Below the pieces are notes generated by a model. That model was not told the origin of the DNA, ran no database searches, and worked only from the letters and a program-made list of their open reading frames with translations. Shown here piece after piece: positions 14,310 through 17,813 of a DNA stretch of 17,813 bases. This DNA is from Actinomycetales bacterium. Its GTDB lineage: Bacteria > Actinomycetota > Actinomycetes > Actinomycetales > Cellulomonadaceae. The stretch lies in contig JAATES010000376.1 of NCBI GenBank assembly GCA_015655615.1, positions 1 through 17,813 on the forward strand, written 5' to 3'. The position numbers and the translations under genes were made by a program. The stretch's first letter is position 1. Each line of letters opens with the position of its first letter.

Positions 14310-14825
14310 TCATCGTCCTGCTCCTAGTGACCCGTCCTGCTTCTGCGGCGCCGCCCGGACATCGCAGTCCGCCCAAGAGTCGAACTCGAGACGGTTGACG
14401 CCCAGCCCGAGCTCGATCCGCAGGTCTCCGGCGCCGACTAGGTACCGGTACCTGACGGTGCCGTCCTCCTCCAGACCGGTCGCCTCGGTTCGCCACCCTG
14501 CGGGCGCCAGCCGCGCGGTGGCCTCCTGGATGTCGTCGCTCCAAAAGCTCAGGTGGTGCACGTAGGCGGTGCCGCGTGGCTCGAAGACAGATCCGAGGAC
14601 CGCGCCGATGATCTTCAGCCGCGGCTCACCGCCGGATGTTGTGACATAGCCGACAGTGAACTCCTGCCGTTCGCCGCCGGCGGTCTGCAGACGCACGGTC
14701 GGGTGGGTCACCGTGCTCCAGCGCACGCCGACAGCGGCCCACAGGGCCATCGCGCCGTCGAGGTCGTCCGCGACGACCCCCACATGCGCCACCGGTCCCA
14801 GCCAGCCGGGCGTGCCCGTGCTCAC
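14310..14825 (-). CDS. VOC (glyoxalase/bleomycin-resistance) superfamily protein
   Basis: I chose GTG 14825 (171 residues), with GAGGGA just upstream and only 7 bp after the preceding VOC stop. The frame open to 14993 overlaps that gene. A single VOC domain holds two beta-alpha-beta-beta-beta halves: VAHVGVVADDLDGAM (12-26) and VHHLSFWSDDIQEATARLAP (89-108), with YLVGAGDLRIELGL near the end. Candidate metal ligands are His14, His90 or His91, and Glu138. The layout is most like methylmalonyl-CoA epimerase and lactoylglutathione lyase relatives, but the reaction cannot be named. It sits between a smaller VOC gene and a dehydrogenase, suggesting isomerisation, epimerisation or dicarbonyl handling in the same pathway. 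Confidence 0.85.
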   Translation of the reverse strand: MSTGTPGWLGPVAHVGVVADDLDGAMALWAAVGVRWSTVTHPTVRLQTAGGERQEFTVGYVTTSGGEPRLKIIGAVLGSVFEPRGTAYVHHLSFWSDDIQEATARLAPAGWRTEATGLEEDGTVRYRYLVGAGDLRIELGLGVNRLEFDSWADCDVRAAPQKQDGSLGAGR

Positions 14826-14832
14826 GCTTCCC

Positions 14833-15168
14833 TCAGGCGATCGCGACACGGTAGTCGGCTCCCGCCACCCAGTCGTCCCAAGCTTCACGGGTGTGGGAGG
14901 AGCCCAGGTGGTGCAGGGCCGCACCGCGGTTCTCGGCGACCGACCACAGAGCAGCGCTCGCCTCGATGACCTCCCAGTCCAGCCGCAAATCACGACTGGC
15001 GGCCCGACTCACCCGCGCCGTCTGCTCACCGACTCCGACCTCGACGGTCACCCGCTGATCCTGGGTCGAGGTCCGACGCAAGCCGAAGGATACCGCCAGC
15101 TCATGCTGACACCGATCGAGATCCGGAACGACGACGCCGCCGTGCCCCAGCGGGCCCGACTCGATCAC
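14833..15168 (-). CDS. Small VOC-like protein, coupled to hyuB
   Basis: A 111-residue protein starting at GTG 15168, inside the stop of hyuB (GTGA), so translation is coupled. LGHGGVVVPDLDRCQHELAV (7-26) matches the first strand and helix of a VOC half, with His9 as a possible metal ligand. LHHLG (85-89) recalls the first strand of the second half. The usual C-terminal strand with its metal Glu is not evident, so it may be short of a full metal site. With the next gene, 7 bp away and also VOC, it may form a heteromeric pair. Alternatively it is a degenerate paralogue kept as a partner subunit. The family call is moderate. Confidence 0.7.
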   Translation of the reverse strand: MIESGPLGHGGVVVPDLDRCQHELAVSFGLRRTSTQDQRVTVEVGVGEQTARVSRAASRDLRLDWEVIEASAALWSVAENRGAALHHLGSSHTREAWDDWVAGADYRVAIA

Positions 15169-16874
15169 GGTGCCACACCCGCAGCCGTGACACCGTAGAG
15201 CGCCGCGGCGGCCTGCGCCGTGATGTAGCCGGCAGCGACGTCACGGGCCACCGACTCGGCCGGTCGTTCGGAGACCGGGCCATAGCCGCCCCCGCCGCCG
15301 GCCCGCAGGCTGATGACCTCCCCGGGCCGGGCCACTCCCTTCCCCTTGCAGGGCAGCGGGTGCTCGTTCCCCTGAACATCGAGCAGCATGAGCGACCCCA
15401 CCATCCCGCTACCTCCACCGAAGGCACCGGTTGGCGGGAACCGCGGGTTCGTCTGCTCAGCCTCGGACAGGAACGGCAGCGGGTCGGACGACAGGTTCCG
15501 GTAGTCGGCGCGAAGGCCCAGACCGCCCCGATGGCGGCCGGCTCCCCCGGAGTCGGGGATGAGCGAGTACTGCTCGACCCGCAGCGAGTAGTTGGACTCG
15601 ATGACCTCGGCGGGGATCAGCACGCAGTTGGCCATGTGGACATCCGCCGCCGACACTCCGTCCTGGCGGTCGTTCCCGCCCGCACCGCCGGCCACATTGG
15701 CCAGCAGCACCGCGACGTCGCCCGACTTCGGGGACCTCGACTCGCAGATCAGAACCGGCCAGCCCACGAACCACTCCGCGCTCGACCGGTCGGGAGCGGT
15801 GTCCGCCAGCGCCCTGGTGACGATCGAGGCCAGCCGTTGCGACGCCAGGTGCCGGTCCCCCACAGCGGCCGGGAAGGTCGGATTCACCACGGTTCCCGCC
15901 GGCGCGACGATCTCCACCGGGTCGAGCGAACCCTCGTTGAACGGGACGCCCGGCGGCATGAGGCACTTGACCGCGTAGTGGACCACCGAGCGAAGAGTCG
16001 AGTTCGGAATGTTCATCCCGCCCCGCATCTGCGGGTCAGAGCCGGTGAAGTCGAACGTGATCCGCTCGCCCGCGATCGTGACCGCGACGCACATCCGCAC
16101 AGGCGCGTCCAGTTCGATGCCGTCGTTGTCCAGGTATCCCTCGGCGCGGTAGACACCGTCGGGCAGCCTTCCGACCTCTCGTGCCGTGCGTAGCGAGGTA
16201 TGGGCGAGCAGGTCGTCGATCGCCCCCTGGACGACGACCGTACCGTACTTCGCTACCAGCCCACGGAACCGCCTCGCCCCGGACTCGCAGGCGGCGATCT
16301 CGGCCCGCAGGTCGCCCAGGTTCTGGCGCGGGTGACGCACATTGGCAACCAGGATGTCGCGCACGTTGCGGTCCACGACCCCACGCTCGATGTACTTGAG
16401 CGCCGGCAGCATGACCCCCTCTTCGAACGCGGACTCGGATGAGGCCGCTGCCGTGCCCGGGGTCCGACCGCCCATGTCCGCGTGGTGCGCGATCGACCCG
16501 GTGAAGCCCACCAGTGTCTCGTTACCGTCGAAGACCGGAACGAAGATGTTGACGTCGTTGGTCTGGCAGGCCCCAAGGTAGGGGTGGTTGCTGAGGAACA
16601 CGTCGCCGGGGTAGACCTCACCGTCCCATTTGTCGATGCAGGCACGCAACGCCGGCGCCATCGACGCAAGGAGAGAGGGCAGGTCGAGTGCCGAGGCGAC
16701 CAGGTCCCCCCGGACGTCGAAGACGGCGCACGAGTAGTCGCGCATGTCCTTGACCACCACGCTCAGAGAGGTCCGTCGCAGCGCGACGCCCATCTCCTCG
16801 GCGATGGTATCCAGCGCGTTGCGGACCACCTCGGTGGTGATCGGGTCGCTGACGCCGGTTACGGTGCGGCTCAT
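15165..16874 (-). CDS. hyuB: Hydantoinase B/oxoprolinase family protein (HyuB)
   Basis: A 569-residue protein of normal HyuB length, with ATG 16874 after GGAG. The hallmark segments are DPITTEVVRNAL near the N-terminus, DVFLSNHPYLGACQTND (91-107), GSIAHHADMGGRTPG (126-140), the glycine-rich GGAGRHRGGLGLR region near residue 450, and the basic-Gly loop LRAGGGGGYGP near the C-terminus. With HyuA it forms an ATP-dependent amidohydrolase that opens cyclic amides (N-methylhydantoin, hydantoins, 5-oxoproline). In this family HyuA phosphorylates the carbonyl and HyuB hydrolyses the intermediate. It starts 6 bp after the hyuA stop and overlaps the VOC start. Acetone-carboxylase-type relatives exist, but a third subunit is not seen. 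Substrate is uncertain. Confidence 0.95.
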   Translation of the reverse strand: MSRTVTGVSDPITTEVVRNALDTIAEEMGVALRRTSLSVVVKDMRDYSCAVFDVRGDLVASALDLPSLLASMAPALRACIDKWDGEVYPGDVFLSNHPYLGACQTNDVNIFVPVFDGNETLVGFTGSIAHHADMGGRTPGTAAASSESAFEEGVMLPALKYIERGVVDRNVRDILVANVRHPRQNLGDLRAEIAACESGARRFRGLVAKYGTVVVQGAIDDLLAHTSLRTAREVGRLPDGVYRAEGYLDNDGIELDAPVRMCVAVTIAGERITFDFTGSDPQMRGGMNIPNSTLRSVVHYAVKCLMPPGVPFNEGSLDPVEIVAPAGTVVNPTFPAAVGDRHLASQRLASIVTRALADTAPDRSSAEWFVGWPVLICESRSPKSGDVAVLLANVAGGAGGNDRQDGVSAADVHMANCVLIPAEVIESNYSLRVEQYSLIPDSGGAGRHRGGLGLRADYRNLSSDPLPFLSEAEQTNPRFPPTGAFGGGSGMVGSLMLLDVQGNEHPLPCKGKGVARPGEVISLRAGGGGGYGPVSERPAESVARDVAAGYITAQAAAALYGVTAAGVAP

Positions 16875-16880
16875 CGCTCC

Positions 16881-17813
16881 TCACTCTCCTTCGTGGACGT
16901 AAGTCAGGACCAGGTTGCCGGCGGCGTCCACCCGTCCGACGGTCCCCGGGATCACCACGGTGGTTGCCTCGCGTTCCTCAACGATGGCCGGTCCGCTGAA
17001 CCCGGCTCCGGGGGCAAGCAGGTCGCGCTCGAAGACCGGGGTCCGTGCCCAGCCGGTCTCCCGGAAGTACACGTCGCGGTGCCCGGCGGGAACAGCCTCG
17101 CTGGGTACCCGGTCGCTGCCGGTCGTCCGGGCGGGGCGGTCGAGGACACCGATCGCCTCGACGCCCACCGAGACCAGTTCGACCTTCTCCTGCGGGTCGG
17201 CGTGCCCGAACTCGAACAAGTGCTGGTCATGGAACCGGTGGACTACGTCTGCCAGAACGGCGTCATCGACCTCCTGCTCGCCGATCAGCACCTCAAGATC
17301 GTTGTCCTGCCAGGCATAGCGCAGCCGGGCGAGCCGGGAGAACCGGTGCCGGCTCGCTCCCGAGCGGAACAGACGGTCCTGCGCGGATCGGATCATGTCG
17401 GCGAATTCCTCTTCGAGACGCTCGCCTGAGATCGTGTCGATGTCGAGGTCGAGCAGCCGGAAGAAGTCGTACTTGATGTCCGAACCGGCGAGACCGACTG
17501 CCGAGAACGTACCGGGATTGCGCGGCACGATCACCCCGCCGACGTCGACCATCGCCCCTATCGAGAGCGCGTGCATCGGGCCGGCCCCTCCGAAGGGCAG
17601 GAGCTGGAAATCGCGTGGGTCATGACCGCGGTTGACGCTGACTACCCGCACGCCCCGGGCCATGATCGCGTCGGCAACCTCGAGGATGCCGGCCGCCGCC
17701 TCATCCACAGCCATGCCCAGCGGCTCGGCGATGTGCGTCGCGATCGCGAGGCGTGCCGCCTCGACGTCCAGCTTCATCTCTCCACCCAGGAACCGTGCAG
17801 GGTCGATCCTTCC
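16881..17813 (-). CDS. hyuA: Hydantoinase A/oxoprolinase family protein (HyuA), C-terminal 310 residues
   Basis: The frame is open from the right edge of the window (...GRIDPARFLGGEMKLD...) to TGA 16881-16883, so the start and the N-terminal nucleotide-binding half are outside. Visible HyuA features are the LGG-x-M/L linker, VNRGHDPRDFQLLPFGGAGP (the conserved RGxDPRxFxLxxFGGAGP motif of the second actin-like lobe), VPRNPGTFSAVGL, and the C-terminal beta domain ending GPAIVEEREATTVVIPGT. This subunit supplies ATP-dependent activation of the cyclic amide carbonyl and partners with HyuB directly downstream (6-bp gap). The apparent ATG at 17777 is internal and is not the start. Confidence 0.95.
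   Translation of the reverse strand, partial: GRIDPARFLGGEMKLDVEAARLAIATHIAEPLGMAVDEAAAGILEVADAIMARGVRVVSVNRGHDPRDFQLLPFGGAGPMHALSIGAMVDVGGVIVPRNPGTFSAVGLAGSDIKYDFFRLLDLDIDTISGERLEEEFADMIRSAQDRLFRSGASRHRFSRLARLRYAWQDNDLEVLIGEQEVDDAVLADVVHRFHDQHLFEFGHADPQEKVELVSVGVEAIGVLDRPARTTGSDRVPSEAVPAGHRDVYFRETGWARTPVFERDLLAPGAGFSGPAIVEEREATTVVIPGTVGRVDAAGNLVLTYVHEGE

Noticed and set aside
14299..14544. Upstream start for the dehydrogenase (82 extra residues)
   Set aside because: It would overlap most of the VOC gene's end. The Rossmann GxGxxG motif is at residues 9-14 from ATG 14298, as expected.

Overview
The window comes from a high-GC Gram-positive bacterium, almost certainly an actinomycete. The signs are uniformly GC-rich codon use, GTG/TTG starts, GTGA-coupled genes, a lipoprotein of an actinobacterial type, a sortase-anchored (LPMTG) surface protein, and mobile-element debris of actinobacterial character. 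The genus cannot be fixed from the sequence alone.

Layout. (1) Bases 1-4648, plus strand: the end of a Tyr/Asn/Trp-rich protein, a strong stem-loop, then a lipoprotein, a membrane adaptor with a peptidoglycan-binding domain, an ABC ATPase and a FtsX/MacB-type permease. The last three genes overlap by 4 bp each. This is a MacB-like envelope export or extrusion module. (2) Bases 4649-6400: a graveyard of broken mobile-element genes. It holds a 334-bp internally deleted IS3-family element with both terminal inverted repeats, a serine recombinase with its middle removed, the end of a MobF/TraA-type relaxase-helicase, and a PIN-domain toxin fragment carrying 21-bp tandem repeats. (3) Bases 6435-10318: two adjacent palindromes, then a 1272-residue secreted, wall-anchored, multi-domain adhesin-like protein. 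Its central repeats and serine-codon use look unlike its C-terminal third, so it appears chimeric. (4) Bases 10319-10695: a PhzF-family fragment abutting a second IS3 3' end that shares the last 42 bases with the first. The two related IS ends bracket the adhesin. (5) Bases 10730-17813, minus strand: a catabolic cluster transcribed hyuA (partial) - hyuB - VOC - VOC - NAD(P)-binding beta-hydroxyacid dehydrogenase - SIS-domain deglycase - M20 amidohydrolase. The first five genes are tightly packed. The deglycase gene is preceded by three palindromes spaced exactly 29 bp apart.

How it fits together. The catabolic cluster combines ATP-dependent ring opening of hydantoin or oxoproline-like compounds (HyuAB), a FrlB/FraB-like deglycase with the Glu-16-His catalytic spacing conserved, metal-dependent amide hydrolysis (M20), two VOC proteins and a dehydrogenase. 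I infer salvage of a modified, possibly glycated, amino-acid derivative. The sugar kinase such a deglycase would need is not in the window. The most promising leads are this cluster with its periodic operator-like array, the chimeric adhesin carried between IS3 ends, and the partial Tyr-rich protein next to the export module.
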